Numbered from the stretch's first letter, positions 46,078 to 54,585 are shown. The stretch is 64,000 nt of DNA from Haliea sp. (GCA_002692965.1 NZNC01000021.1:62001-126000), one strand, 5' to 3'. Notes: generated from the letters alone by a model not told the origin. Numbers and translations are program-made.

Positions 46078-48180
46078 CTAGAACTGGTAGCTGGCGCTGA
46101 CACCAAAGGTGCGCGGTTCGCCATAGGAATAGTAGGGTTCCAGTGCGTAGCCCTTGCGCGGGTCGTTGCCGAAGGAGCCGAAGCCGCGCTGGGCGTAGTC
46201 CTCGTCGGTCAGGTTGCGCCCCCAGAGTGCGACTTCCCAGTGCTCTGTGGTGTAGCCCAGGCGCAGGTGCAGCAGCTCGTAGCTTTCGGCGCGGGCGCGG
46301 TGGCGATCGGAGAAGAAGAAGTCGTCCCGGGCCTCGGCGTCCAGGCGCAGGTACCAGGCCTCGGTGAAGGCGTAGCGCGCGCCGATCGCGGCCTGGTAGT
46401 CCGGAGCGTGGGCCTGCTCGCGATCGGCCAGATCGACGCCGTCGGCATTCACGTAGCGGTCGAAGCGGGCATCCAGCAGGCCCAGGCTGGCGTCGAGTCG
46501 CAGGCGCTCACTGGCCTGCCAGTTCAGCTCCAGCTCCAGGCCGCGGTTGAAGCCGCTGGCGGCGTTGTTGATGTGGTCGATAAAGGCAACGCTATTGCCG
46601 TCCTCGCGCGGGATCACCAGGGAGCCCTTGACCTGCTGGTCGCGGCGGTCCATCCAGAACAGGGCACCACGCAGCTGCAGGCGGCCCTCGAGCAGGCGCG
46701 CCTTGTAGCCCAGCTCATAGTTAACCAGGGCTTCTTCGTCGTAGGTCAGCAGGCCGTCGAGGCGCGGATCGTCGTATATCTCCAGGCTGGATAGCACCCG
46801 GGCGTTCACGCCGTTGGCGCGATAGCCCCGGGAGATACTGGCGTAATACAGCGGGCCGTCATCCGCTTGATACTCCAGGGCGAGGCGGCCGCCCCAGAGG
46901 GTGCGCGCCGGGTCGGCCGCGACACCATTGCTGTCGTTGTAGTCGGTGTGCCGGCGCTCGACCCGCAGGCCGCTGACCAGCGTCAGTACCTCGCTCAGGG
47001 GCGTCTCCAGCTGGCCAAACAGGGCGCCGGTGTCGGTGTCGTAGTCGCTGAAAAAATCGCTCTCCAGGTAGGTGTACTGGCGCTGCAGGTCCTCGCGGTC
47101 CCCCAGGTAGTAGGCGCCCAGCACCCAGTCGCTGTGTCCCCAGAGCCGGCTGCTGTCGTTCGAGAGGAGACGCAGCTCGGCGCTGACGCTGTCGCGGTCA
47201 CGCAGGTAGCGGTCGAAGGACGAGTACTCCAGCTCCGGGGCGATGCCCACAAAGCTCCAGTCCTCGTCGAAGCTGTATTCGGTGTCGGAGCGGGCCACGC
47301 TGAGGCGGGATTCCAGGGTGACGTTGTCGCGCTCCGCCTGCCAGTGCAGGCTCAGGGCGGTGGACTGCTGACGGTCCCGTCCGGGCTGGTCGGACAGGGT
47401 GCGGCGGTTGTTGTCCAGGGAGAAGGCGTCGAAGCCGTTGTCGATGTCGGTGTGCAGCAGGGTCAGATCGAGGGTGTCGGCGTCTCCCGCCAGCCAGCGC
47501 AGGCGCAGGCGGGCCCCGCGTTCGTCGCGGTTGTTGGTGTCATCGCGGTCGAGGAAGTCGTTCTGGTAGAAACCGTCGCTCTGGTGCTGGTGCACCGCGA
47601 TGCGGTAGAGCAGGCGGTCCTGCACCAGCGGACCGGTACCCGCCAGTCCCAGCGTGTGGCTGTCGTAGTTGCCGAACCCGGCCTCCAGGCGCAGGCCCGG
47701 TTCGGCCTCGGGTGCGGCGCTGCGGATGCTGATCAGGCCGGCGAGGGCGTTGGCCCCATGCAGCGTGCCCTGGGGCCCGCGCAGGACCTCCACCTGTTCG
47801 ATGTCGAACAGAGCGCCGGCGGTGCCGAGGCCGCTGAAATCCACGCCGTCCATCAGCAGGCCGACGGAGGCATTCAGCGGCTCCTGGTACTGGCTGCGCT
47901 CGCCGATGCCGCGCACCTGGAAGAAGCGTGCACGGGAGGTGCCCCCGGCGAAGTTCAGGTTTGGAATCGCGTGGAGGATATCTTCCAGGTGGTTGGCCGC
48001 ACGCTCGCGCACGGTCTGGGCACTGACCACGCTGGTACTCGCCGCCTGGTCGAGCAGTGGGGTGTCCCGCAGGCTGGCGGTGACAACGATTTCTTCCAGG
48101 GGCTGGGCGGTGGCGGGCAGGGATGCCGCGAGGACCAGAGCCGCCAGGGAGGTGCGTTTGGGGGTGTAGCAGTGGGTCAT
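46078..48180 (-). CDS. TonB-dependent receptor under TPP control, probable thiamine receptor
   Basis: A 700-residue outer membrane receptor. The signal peptide spans about residues 1-25 (ends SLPATAQP), followed by the TonB-box-like EEIVVTAS. The plug domain follows (HLEDILHAIPNLNFAGGTSR, IEQVEVLRGPQGTLHGANAL) and a barrel ending in the expected aromatic residue, FGVSASYQF. Energy comes from TonB-ExbBD, not encoded here. Gene order and the upstream TPP riboswitch indicate uptake of thiamine or its phosphates, as for Omr1-type receptors. Its ribosome site AGGAGA lies in a possible riboswitch-controlled hairpin. Confidence 0.92.
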   Translation of the reverse strand: MTHCYTPKRTSLAALVLAASLPATAQPLEEIVVTASLRDTPLLDQAASTSVVSAQTVRERAANHLEDILHAIPNLNFAGGTSRARFFQVRGIGERSQYQEPLNASVGLLMDGVDFSGLGTAGALFDIEQVEVLRGPQGTLHGANALAGLISIRSAAPEAEPGLRLEAGFGNYDSHTLGLAGTGPLVQDRLLYRIAVHQHQSDGFYQNDFLDRDDTNNRDERGARLRLRWLAGDADTLDLTLLHTDIDNGFDAFSLDNNRRTLSDQPGRDRQQSTALSLHWQAERDNVTLESRLSVARSDTEYSFDEDWSFVGIAPELEYSSFDRYLRDRDSVSAELRLLSNDSSRLWGHSDWVLGAYYLGDREDLQRQYTYLESDFFSDYDTDTGALFGQLETPLSEVLTLVSGLRVERRHTDYNDSNGVAADPARTLWGGRLALEYQADDGPLYYASISRGYRANGVNARVLSSLEIYDDPRLDGLLTYDEEALVNYELGYKARLLEGRLQLRGALFWMDRRDQQVKGSLVIPREDGNSVAFIDHINNAASGFNRGLELELNWQASERLRLDASLGLLDARFDRYVNADGVDLADREQAHAPDYQAAIGARYAFTEAWYLRLDAEARDDFFFSDRHRARAESYELLHLRLGYTTEHWEVALWGRNLTDEDYAQRGFGSFGNDPRKGYALEPYYSYGEPRTFGVSASYQF

Positions 48181-48181
48181 G

Positions 48182-48213
48182 GGTTCTCCTCAACAAACAA
48201 TAAAGAGAACCGG
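48182..48213 (-). promoter_or_regulatory. Expression platform hairpin hiding the ribosome site
   Basis: In the minus-strand transcript, GGTTCTC (48211-48205) is perfectly complementary to GAGAACC (48188-48182), which contains most of the Shine-Dalgarno sequence of the receptor gene. The neighbouring CCGGTTCT (48213-48206) is also complementary to AGAACCGG (48268-48261) inside the TPP aptamer. The two pairings exclude each other. This is the expected design of a translational off-switch, read from the sequence and not tested. Confidence 0.75.
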
Positions 48214-48247
48214 TTGAGAAGAGCGGGCTGGAAACAGGAGTTGATAC

Positions 48248-48330
48248 ACCTATCCCTACGCCGGTTCTAACCGGATCAGGTTCAAAGGGTTCGCCGCGCA
48301 GGCGTCTCAGGCCGAAGCCACCCCTTAGGT
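48248..48330 (-). promoter_or_regulatory. TPP riboswitch (THI element) aptamer
   Basis: Minus-strand sequence shows the conserved elements in order: the closing P1 pair ACCTA...TAGGT (48330-48326 with 48252-48248), GGGG, CTGAGA (48310-48305), ACCTGATCC (48281-48273), a perfect CCGGTT/AACCGG hairpin, and GCGTAGGGA (48261-48253). These are hallmark bases of the thiamine pyrophosphate sensor. Bound TPP should lower expression of the receptor, YkoF-like protein, permease and kinase downstream. Confidence 0.97.
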
Positions 48331-48336
48331 CACACA

Positions 48337-48352
48337 AAATGCATCTGCATTT
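48337..48352 (-). repeat. Perfect 7-base inverted repeat at the riboswitch transcript start
   Basis: AAATGCA and TGCATTT flank a two-base centre. The repeat falls within the first bases of the predicted transcript. It could be an operator or a 5' stabilising hairpin; the role is not known. Confidence 0.4.
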
Positions 48353-48360
48353 GCGCGGCC

Positions 48361-48390
48361 AGTATAGTCGGCAGTACACTCCGGAGACAA
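48361..48390 (-). promoter_or_regulatory. Sigma-70 promoter of the thiamine operon
   Basis: On the minus strand, TTGTCT (48390-48385) and TATACT (48366-48361) are separated by 18 bases, a reasonable sigma-70 promoter. Transcription would start near 48354, just before the TPP aptamer, giving a leader of about 175 bases. Confidence 0.65.
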
Positions 48391-48444
48391 TAACGATTCG
48401 CAACCATCGCTGGCGTTAGTGCCTCATTACCGCGGGAACCCCGG

Positions 48445-49587
48445 ATGACTGAGCCTTTTGAGTACGACGGTCTGCCTGTCGAAGAGATTGAAGCGGCACC
48501 GCCCGTGGGGACCGCAAGCGAGGTCCGCGAGCAGCGCGTCAAGGAGACGGTCACCCTCAACCGCTTTCTCTACCAGGTGGCACGGGATCTGGAATTGCAA
48601 CTCATGGAGATCACCGATCTCCACGGGCTCCTCGAGCTGTTGCTGGTGGCGGCGCCGCGCTATTTCGGCTTCCGTGCCGCCGAGCTGTGGCTCTACGATC
48701 CCGAGCACGTCCTCTCCGGCCTGATCTCCTCGGCCCAGCGCTATGGCCACTCCCTGCAGCTGCACCACGACGTCTTCGAGATGCAGGAACTCTACCCGGT
48801 GGAACCGGTGTCGGTGATGGTGGATGCCACCGACTCCCGCATGTTCCAGGTGCTGAAGTCGGACGAGGGCATCCAGCACGCCCTGTTGATACCCCTGCTG
48901 GACGGCGGGCGCTTCATGGGCAGCCTGCACTGCGGTTTTGTCGAGGCGCCGATGCCCCACAATGCCGCGGACGCCGAGATGATCGAGCACCTGGGGCGCC
49001 TGGTCTCCCGCTGTTTCCGCAATGCAGTCAGTCGCCAGCAAATTTCCCAGCTGACCATGCTCGACCCGCTCACCCAGATCAGCAATCTGCGCGGCTTCGA
49101 GAAAGATATTGCCCGCGAGATCGCCCGGGCCCGGCGCGCCCGGGAGCCCCTGACCGTGCTGATGATGGAGATCGACGAATATGTCGACCTCTACCAGCAT
49201 TACGGCGAAATCGCGTCGCGTTTCGTGCTGAAGAAAGTCACCGAGCGTGTCTCCTCCAGCCTGCGGGCCACGGACTACCTGGCGCGACTGGGGGATGCCC
49301 GCTTGTCGGTCCTGCTTACCGGCACCGGGGAGGTGGGCGCACGTGAAGTGGCCGAGCGCCTGCGCCGGGATATCGAGCAGTTCCTGATCGACGACGGGCG
49401 CGGTGCCGTGCTGCAGGTTACCCTGAGTACCGGCCTGGTGACCTGGGAGCCCCAGCAGTATCCCGCGGTGGACATGGCCCAGTTGGCCAAACAGATTCAA
49501 AGTGTCGGTGTAAAAGCGGTACAATCCGCGGCTGCCAACAACGGCAACCAGGTCAAGGTGGCCCGGCTGTCGACTTTGATCATCTGA
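48445..49587 (+). CDS. GAF-domain protein with degenerate GGDEF domain
   Basis: A 380-residue cytoplasmic protein. Residues about 60-195 form a GAF-like sensor (LLVAAPRYFGFRAAELWLYD, HALLIPLLDGGRFMGSLHCG). The rest follows the GGDEF fold (LTMLDPLTQISNLRGFEKDI, VTLSTGLVTWE), but at the signature position it reads RLGDARLSVLL instead of RxGGDEFxxLL. It is therefore unlikely to make cyclic di-GMP; it may bind a nucleotide or partner. ATG 48445 has no clear ribosome site beyond GCGGGAAC. Confidence 0.85.
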   Translation: MTEPFEYDGLPVEEIEAAPPVGTASEVREQRVKETVTLNRFLYQVARDLELQLMEITDLHGLLELLLVAAPRYFGFRAAELWLYDPEHVLSGLISSAQRYGHSLQLHHDVFEMQELYPVEPVSVMVDATDSRMFQVLKSDEGIQHALLIPLLDGGRFMGSLHCGFVEAPMPHNAADAEMIEHLGRLVSRCFRNAVSRQQISQLTMLDPLTQISNLRGFEKDIAREIARARRAREPLTVLMMEIDEYVDLYQHYGEIASRFVLKKVTERVSSSLRATDYLARLGDARLSVLLTGTGEVGAREVAERLRRDIEQFLIDDGRGAVLQVTLSTGLVTWEPQQYPAVDMAQLAKQIQSVGVKAVQSAAANNGNQVKVARLSTLII

Positions 49588-49606
49588 CCGAGGGGGACTG
49601 ACGGCC

Positions 49607-50254
49607 GTGAGCGGTGTCGACGAGCTGTTTGCCAACAACCGGGCCTGGGCCCAGAGTATCAAGACCTCCGATCCGGACTTTTTCGAAAAGCTGGCCAACC
49701 AGCAGAGCCCGGAATACCTGTGGATCGGCTGCTCCGACAGCCGCGTGCCGGCCAACCAGATCGTCGGCCTGCTGCCGGGTGAGGTCTTTGTGCACCGGAA
49801 TGTCGCCAATATGGTGGTGCACACGGATTTCAACTGCCTGTCGGTGCTGCAGTTCGCGGTGGACGTGCTCAAGGTCAAGCACATCCTGGTCGTGGGACAC
49901 TACAACTGTGGTGGTGTCCGCGCTGCCTACGAGGGTCGCGACAACGGGCTGATCGACAACTGGCTGCGCAATATCAAGGACGTACAGCAGCGCTACCACA
50001 AGCGGATTGAAGCGCTGGAAAGCGACGATGCCCGGGTCGACCTGCTGTGTGAACTGAACGTGATCAGCCAGGTGTCCAATGTCTGCCACACCACGATTGT
50101 GCAGAACGCCTGGAGCCGCGGGCAGCCGCTGTCGGTGCACGGCTGGGTCTACAGCCTCAAGGACGGCCTGATCACCGACCTCCAATGCACGGTCAGCAAG
50201 GCCGATCAGATCTCCGAAGTCTACCGGGTCATCCCCGGTCTGGAGGGAGGCTAG
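49607..50254 (+). CDS. can: Beta-class carbonic anhydrase
   Basis: A 215-residue zinc enzyme interconverting CO2 and bicarbonate. The ligands are visible as WIGCSDSRVPANQ (Cys42, with Asp44) and VGHYNCGGVRAAY (His98, Cys101). The fragment GEVFVHRNVANMV is a family hallmark, and the length matches E. coli Can. The GTG start at 49607 is preceded by GAGGGGG at an acceptable distance. It lies 19 bases after the GAF protein gene. Confidence 0.96.
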   Translation: MSGVDELFANNRAWAQSIKTSDPDFFEKLANQQSPEYLWIGCSDSRVPANQIVGLLPGEVFVHRNVANMVVHTDFNCLSVLQFAVDVLKVKHILVVGHYNCGGVRAAYEGRDNGLIDNWLRNIKDVQQRYHKRIEALESDDARVDLLCELNVISQVSNVCHTTIVQNAWSRGQPLSVHGWVYSLKDGLITDLQCTVSKADQISEVYRVIPGLEGG

Positions 50255-50346
50255 TCCCTCCCCCCCGAACGGGTGACTCCCCGCCGCGGCAAACGCGCTA
50301 TGCTTTCTGGCCGCAACCCGAGCAGCGACAATAAAGGAGTCACAGC

Positions 50347-51279
50347 ATGCCCGCAGAACCCGTTGACCTGAGTGGAGCCCGTATTCTCATCACCGGGCCC
50401 ACCGGTCAGGTGGCCCAGCCGGTTGTCCAGGCCTGGGCCGACAAGGCCGAGATTTTTGCCCTGGCCCGCTTCAGCGACCCGGCCCAGCGCGAGGCCCTGG
50501 AACAGGCCGGGGTGCACACCCTCAAGGCCGATCTCGCCGCACCGGATGGCCTGCGCGGCCTGCCGGATGACTTCGACTATGTGCTGAATTTTGCCGTGGT
50601 GAAGACCGACAGTTTCGACTACGACCTGGCCGCCAACGCCGAGGGCGTGGGGCGGCTGATTTCCCACTGTCGCAAGGCAAAAGCCTTCCTCCACCTCTCG
50701 TCCACCGCGGTCTATGAATACGCCGGCCACGAGCCGCGGGCCGAGGACTCCCCCCTCGGCGACAACCACCGGTCCATGTTCCCCACTTACAGCATCAGCA
50801 AGATCGCAGCGGAGGCGGTATGTCGCTACGCCGCCAAGGAATTCGGTGTGCCCGCGATCATTGCCCGCCTCAGCGTGCCCTACGGCGATAACGGCGGCTG
50901 GCCCTGGTACCACCTGCTGATGATGCAGGGTGGTGTGCCCATCGATGTGCACCCGGAGCGACCGAACACCTACAACTTGCTGCATGTTGACGACTACATG
51001 GAAAAGCTGCCACGCCTGCTGGCCGCTGCTGGGACCGAGGTGCCGACCGTCAACTTCGGTGGTTCCCAGGCGGTGAGCATCGAGGAGTGGTGCGCCTACC
51101 TGCAGGAGCTGACTGGCTTCGAGCCGGTGTTCCAGGACAACCCCAAGGCCTTCGGCAGCCTGGCCATCGACCCCACCCGCATGCACGAGCTGATCGGCCC
51201 CACCCGGGTCGACTGGAAAGACGGTATTCGCCGCATGGTGGCGAACCTGGCTCCCGAGTTGCTGCGGGACGCAGGCTGA
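50347..51279 (+). CDS. NAD-dependent epimerase/dehydratase family protein
   Basis: A 310-residue extended short-chain dehydrogenase. The NAD fold reads ARILITGPTGQVAQPVVQAW, followed by HLSSTAVYEYAG and the catalytic pair in YSISKIAAEA (Tyr-x3-Lys). A C-terminal substrate domain begins around the segment YNLLHVDDYMEKLPRLL. A clear ribosome site AAAGGAG precedes the ATG. The substrate is not predictable: members act on sugar nucleotides or on small alcohols and ketones. It is followed by a small membrane protein gene after 12 bases. Confidence 0.87.
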   Translation: MPAEPVDLSGARILITGPTGQVAQPVVQAWADKAEIFALARFSDPAQREALEQAGVHTLKADLAAPDGLRGLPDDFDYVLNFAVVKTDSFDYDLAANAEGVGRLISHCRKAKAFLHLSSTAVYEYAGHEPRAEDSPLGDNHRSMFPTYSISKIAAEAVCRYAAKEFGVPAIIARLSVPYGDNGGWPWYHLLMMQGGVPIDVHPERPNTYNLLHVDDYMEKLPRLLAAAGTEVPTVNFGGSQAVSIEEWCAYLQELTGFEPVFQDNPKAFGSLAIDPTRMHELIGPTRVDWKDGIRRMVANLAPELLRDAG

Positions 51280-51291
51280 CGGATCGCCGCC

Positions 51292-51474
51292 GTGGAGACG
51301 CTGTTACTGCTCTTGCTGCTGATTTTTGTCGGTGTTGGCCTGATGGTCTTCCTCGGGGAGCGTTTTGCCTCCCCGATGGCGCCGGAGCGCATGGCGCGTC
51401 TGCAGCGCTGGCTGTGGCCGCTGGTGGGCCTGATGCTGGTGCTTTCCCTGCTCAATCACAGCTTCGGCAGCTGA
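51292..51474 (+). CDS. Small membrane protein, unknown
   Basis: A 60-residue protein, METLLLLLLLIFVGVGLMVF at the start, with two hydrophobic segments (about residues 2-22 and 41-56) and a basic loop between them (MAPERMARLQRWLW). It starts with GTG 12 bases after the epimerase gene. I do not recognise a family. The amphipathic layout and tight spacing favour a real gene, but a chance open frame is possible. Confidence 0.55.
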   Translation: METLLLLLLLIFVGVGLMVFLGERFASPMAPERMARLQRWLWPLVGLMLVLSLLNHSFGS

Positions 51475-51585
51475 GTCTCGCTGTCGCCCGGGCCCGACTC
51501 GCGGCCAACCACCCACAAGGGTGATGTGCGCCGGGCCCCGGGTTGCCATACTCCCCCCACGTTCCCACAGTACAGGTGAAGGCCC

Positions 51586-52707
51586 ATGTCCGATAATGAC
51601 AAATTGCAGGCGCTGCTCCGCGGCGACCTGTGGAACGAATTCTGCGACTCCCTGAAAGCGGCCGGCAACCAGGTGCTGGCCGAGGATACCCCCGACGACC
51701 CGCTGAGCCGGGCCGAGGGCTTCCGCTACCTGACCCGGCTGTTGCGTCTCAGCCTGGAGAAGAACCTCGAGTTTGGCGATCCCTGGCACCCGCAGTTCTA
51801 TTCCCTGTCCCACGAGACGGCGAAGATCGGCAACGACAACCCCGACAACTTCTACCAGAACTGCGCCGTGGACGGCCGCTGCACCTACCGCATCAGCGGC
51901 AATGTCGGCACGGTGGATTACCTGAGCATCGAGACCAAGGCCGGGTCCTACGTCGGCGGCGGTGACATGCAGCCCACCGGTCACATTGCCCTGGGCGAGA
52001 TCGACACCGATGCCGAGGGCAACTTTACCCTGCTGGTCAGTGCCAGCGAACAGCCCGGCAACTGGCTGTCGATGAGCGAGCAGAGCGACAATATCCTGGT
52101 GCGCCAGACCTTCCGCGACCGCGCCAGCGAGCGCCGGGCAGAGCTGCAGATCGAGTGCCTGGACCCCCGCGGCAGCGCCGTGCTCGACCCGGCGCAGTTC
52201 GCCGCGCAGCTGGAGGGCGTGGTGCCCTTCGTGACCGGCACGGCGGGTCTGTTCCGCGAGTGGATGGCGGGTTTCCGCGCCCACACCAACCAGCTGCCCC
52301 CCAATGACCAGAGCATGTGCCTGCGGGCCGGGGGCGATCCGTCCATCTATTACCACAACACCTACTGGGAGCTGGCGCCCGACCAGGCCCTGCTGATCGA
52401 GTTCACGCCGCCGAAAGTGTGCCGCGTGTGGAACCTGCAGGTGTCCAACTACTGGATGGAGTCGCTGGATTACCGCTACCACCGCATCTGCATCAATCGG
52501 CACAACGCCCACTACGAGGCCGACGGCTCCGTGCGCATCGTGGTGTCCGAGGGCAACCCCGGGGAGGCCTGGCCGAACTGGCTGACCACTGCGGGCCATG
52601 TCTGCGGCAGTCTGCTGTTGCGTTACGTGGAAGCCCAGGACCATCCGCCGATCGCCACGCGTGTGGTGTCGCTGGACGAACTGGCCGCCGCGGGCAGCGC
52701 CGGGTAA
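51586..52707 (+). CDS. DUF1214 domain-containing protein
   Basis: A 373-residue protein without signal peptide. The second half carries the DUF1214 features: YYHNTYWELAPDQALLIEF, VWNLQVSNYWMESLDYR, and GSVRIVVSEGNPGEAWPNWL, ending LRYVEAQDHPPIATRVVSL. The N-terminal half (YLTRLLRLSLEKNLEFGDP) is common in multi-copy marine relatives, some found near steroid or lipid degradation genes. No enzymatic function is established. It lies 38 bases before a sulfotransferase gene on the same strand. Confidence 0.85.
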   Translation: MSDNDKLQALLRGDLWNEFCDSLKAAGNQVLAEDTPDDPLSRAEGFRYLTRLLRLSLEKNLEFGDPWHPQFYSLSHETAKIGNDNPDNFYQNCAVDGRCTYRISGNVGTVDYLSIETKAGSYVGGGDMQPTGHIALGEIDTDAEGNFTLLVSASEQPGNWLSMSEQSDNILVRQTFRDRASERRAELQIECLDPRGSAVLDPAQFAAQLEGVVPFVTGTAGLFREWMAGFRAHTNQLPPNDQSMCLRAGGDPSIYYHNTYWELAPDQALLIEFTPPKVCRVWNLQVSNYWMESLDYRYHRICINRHNAHYEADGSVRIVVSEGNPGEAWPNWLTTAGHVCGSLLLRYVEAQDHPPIATRVVSLDELAAAGSAG

Positions 52708-52745
52708 GACAAGCACAGCAAGCAACACAAGCACAGGAAGCAAAC

Positions 52746-53921
52746 ATGCAGGATGAGATTCAATTTGATGCGGACGCTCTGGTCGCGGCCGCCAAGGCCG
52801 TGGACGGTCTGGAAGACTTCGGCGACGACAGCTACCGCGAACCCCTGGAAAAGCTGCTCTGGTCCCTGGAGCACGAGGCGCAACTGAATGCCATCGGCCG
52901 CCCGGCCATGTACTACCGCGTGCGCGACATACTGGCTACCCAGCTGCGGGTGCAGGAGTGGCTCAAGCGCTACCCGGAGATCCGCGACGAGGAAATCCAC
53001 GCGCCGCTGGTGATCGTGGGGCTGCCGCGTACCGGCACCACCATGCTGCACCGCACTATCGCCGCCGACCATCGCATGTATGCGCCGCTGTGGTACGAAA
53101 CCCGCTTCCCCTGTCCGGACCTGGACTGGGATTTCACCCTGGAGAACGACCGCCGTATCCGCGACGGCAAGGCCGAAGTGCAGCAGATGCTCGACGGCAG
53201 CCCCGACCTGATCAAGATCCACCCGATGGATGCCCTGGGGCCGGACGAGGACATCATGCTCCTGGAGCAGTCCTTCTACAGCTTCAATACCCAGGCCTGT
53301 GCCTGGATTCCCACCTTTGATGCCTGGGTCGAGGCACAGGACCACACCCCGGGTTACGAATACCTCAAGCTGCTGCTGCAGTTCCTGCAGTGGCAGAAGA
53401 AGCGCAGCGGTCAGCAGGGCGAGCGCTGGGCGCTCAAGGCACCGCACCACCTGCACTACATGGACCTGGTGTTCAAGGTCTTTCCCGATGCGAAGGTGGT
53501 ACAATCCCACCGCGACCCGCTGGATACCATTCCGTCGATCGCCAGCATGATCACCGCGGTCTGGAAGATCTACTCGGATCAGGCCGACCCGCTCAAGGCC
53601 GGCGAGCAGTGGGCGCGCAAGTTCGCCAACGGCATGCGCCACACCATGGCCGTGCGCAAGCAGGTGGGCGAGGAGCGTTTTCTCGATCTCTGGTTCCGCG
53701 ACACGGTCAGCCAGCCGCTGGTCGAGATCGGTAAAGTGTACGATTTCCTGGGCATGGACCTCACCCCCGAGGCCCGCGCCGAGATGGAAAAGTGGCAGGA
53801 CTTCAATCGCCGCGAGCTGCGCCCGCCCCACGAGTACACCCTGGAACAGTTCGGCTATACCGAGGCCGGCCTGAAGGCGCAGTTCCGCGACTATCGCGAG
53901 GCATTCATCGAGGGCCACTGA
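52746..53921 (+). CDS. PAPS-dependent sulfotransferase
   Basis: A 391-residue protein of the sulfotransferase 3 family. The PAPS-binding 5' loop is VGLPRTGTTMLHR (92-103 region) and the 3'-phosphate site is VVQSHRDPLDTIPS (SHRDP at 254-258). The C-terminal part (EIGKVYDFLGMDLTPEARAE) is typical. ATG 52746 follows AGGAAGC. The acceptor is unknown; in this family it may be a sugar, lipid or small alcohol. The two next genes, cysC and sat, make PAPS, so this looks like a dedicated module. Confidence 0.9.
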   Translation: MQDEIQFDADALVAAAKAVDGLEDFGDDSYREPLEKLLWSLEHEAQLNAIGRPAMYYRVRDILATQLRVQEWLKRYPEIRDEEIHAPLVIVGLPRTGTTMLHRTIAADHRMYAPLWYETRFPCPDLDWDFTLENDRRIRDGKAEVQQMLDGSPDLIKIHPMDALGPDEDIMLLEQSFYSFNTQACAWIPTFDAWVEAQDHTPGYEYLKLLLQFLQWQKKRSGQQGERWALKAPHHLHYMDLVFKVFPDAKVVQSHRDPLDTIPSIASMITAVWKIYSDQADPLKAGEQWARKFANGMRHTMAVRKQVGEERFLDLWFRDTVSQPLVEIGKVYDFLGMDLTPEARAEMEKWQDFNRRELRPPHEYTLEQFGYTEAGLKAQFRDYREAFIEGH

Positions 53922-53967
53922 CAGCGGCGGCCCGCGGCAATTTCATTCACCTGTGAGAAAGGACGAC

Positions 53968-54585
53968 ATGGCAGAGCAGAAAGCGACCAACGTACATTGG
54001 CACGAGGGTGACATCACCCGGGACCACCGGCAGAAACTGCTGGGCCACAAGGGGGCAACCCTGTGGTTCACCGGCCTGTCCGGCAGCGGCAAGAGCACCG
54101 TGGCAGTAGAGCTGGAAGGGCGCCTGAACGAGATGGGTATCCTCGCCTACCGCCTGGATGGCGACAATGTACGCCTCGGCATCAACAAGAACCTGGGCTT
54201 TTCCGCCGAGGACCGCACCGAGAACATCCGCCGTATCGGCGAGGTGGCCAAGTTGTTCGCCGACTGCGGCGTGATCGCCCTGAGCAGCTTCATCAGCCCC
54301 TACGCCGCGGATCGCGACGGGGTGCGTGCGCTGCACGAAGCGTCCGGCATGGACTTCATCGAAGTCTTCGTCGACTGCCCCCTGTCCGAGGCCGAAGATC
54401 GCGACCCCAAGGGCTTGTACAAGAAAGCCCGCGCCGGCGAGATCAAGAACTTTACCGGCATCGACGACCCCTACGAGGCCCCGGCAAAGCCGGAGGTACA
54501 CCTGCGCTCCGACCAGATGAGCGTGGCCGAGGAAGTGGACGTGATCCTCTCGGCACTGCGCGAGCGCGGCATCCTCCCGGCCTGA
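53968..54585 (+). CDS. cysC: Adenylylsulfate (APS) kinase
   Basis: CysC phosphorylates APS to PAPS in the cytoplasm. The 205-residue protein has the P-loop FTGLSGSGKSTVAVELE (36-44 core), RLDGDNVRLGINKNLGFS, and ALSSFISPYAADRD with the active serine region, then YKKARAGEIKNFTGIDDPYE. ATG 53968 lies after GAGAAAGGAC; GTG 53953 would add five residues before the ribosome site. It lies between the sulfotransferase and sat. Confidence 0.97.
   Translation: MAEQKATNVHWHEGDITRDHRQKLLGHKGATLWFTGLSGSGKSTVAVELEGRLNEMGILAYRLDGDNVRLGINKNLGFSAEDRTENIRRIGEVAKLFADCGVIALSSFISPYAADRDGVRALHEASGMDFIEVFVDCPLSEAEDRDPKGLYKKARAGEIKNFTGIDDPYEAPAKPEVHLRSDQMSVAEEVDVILSALRERGILPA

Noticed and set aside
46867-48270. 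467-codon plus-strand open frame opposite the TonB receptor
   Set aside because: Shadow of the receptor; the minus strand has signal peptide, plug and barrel, and a riboswitch.
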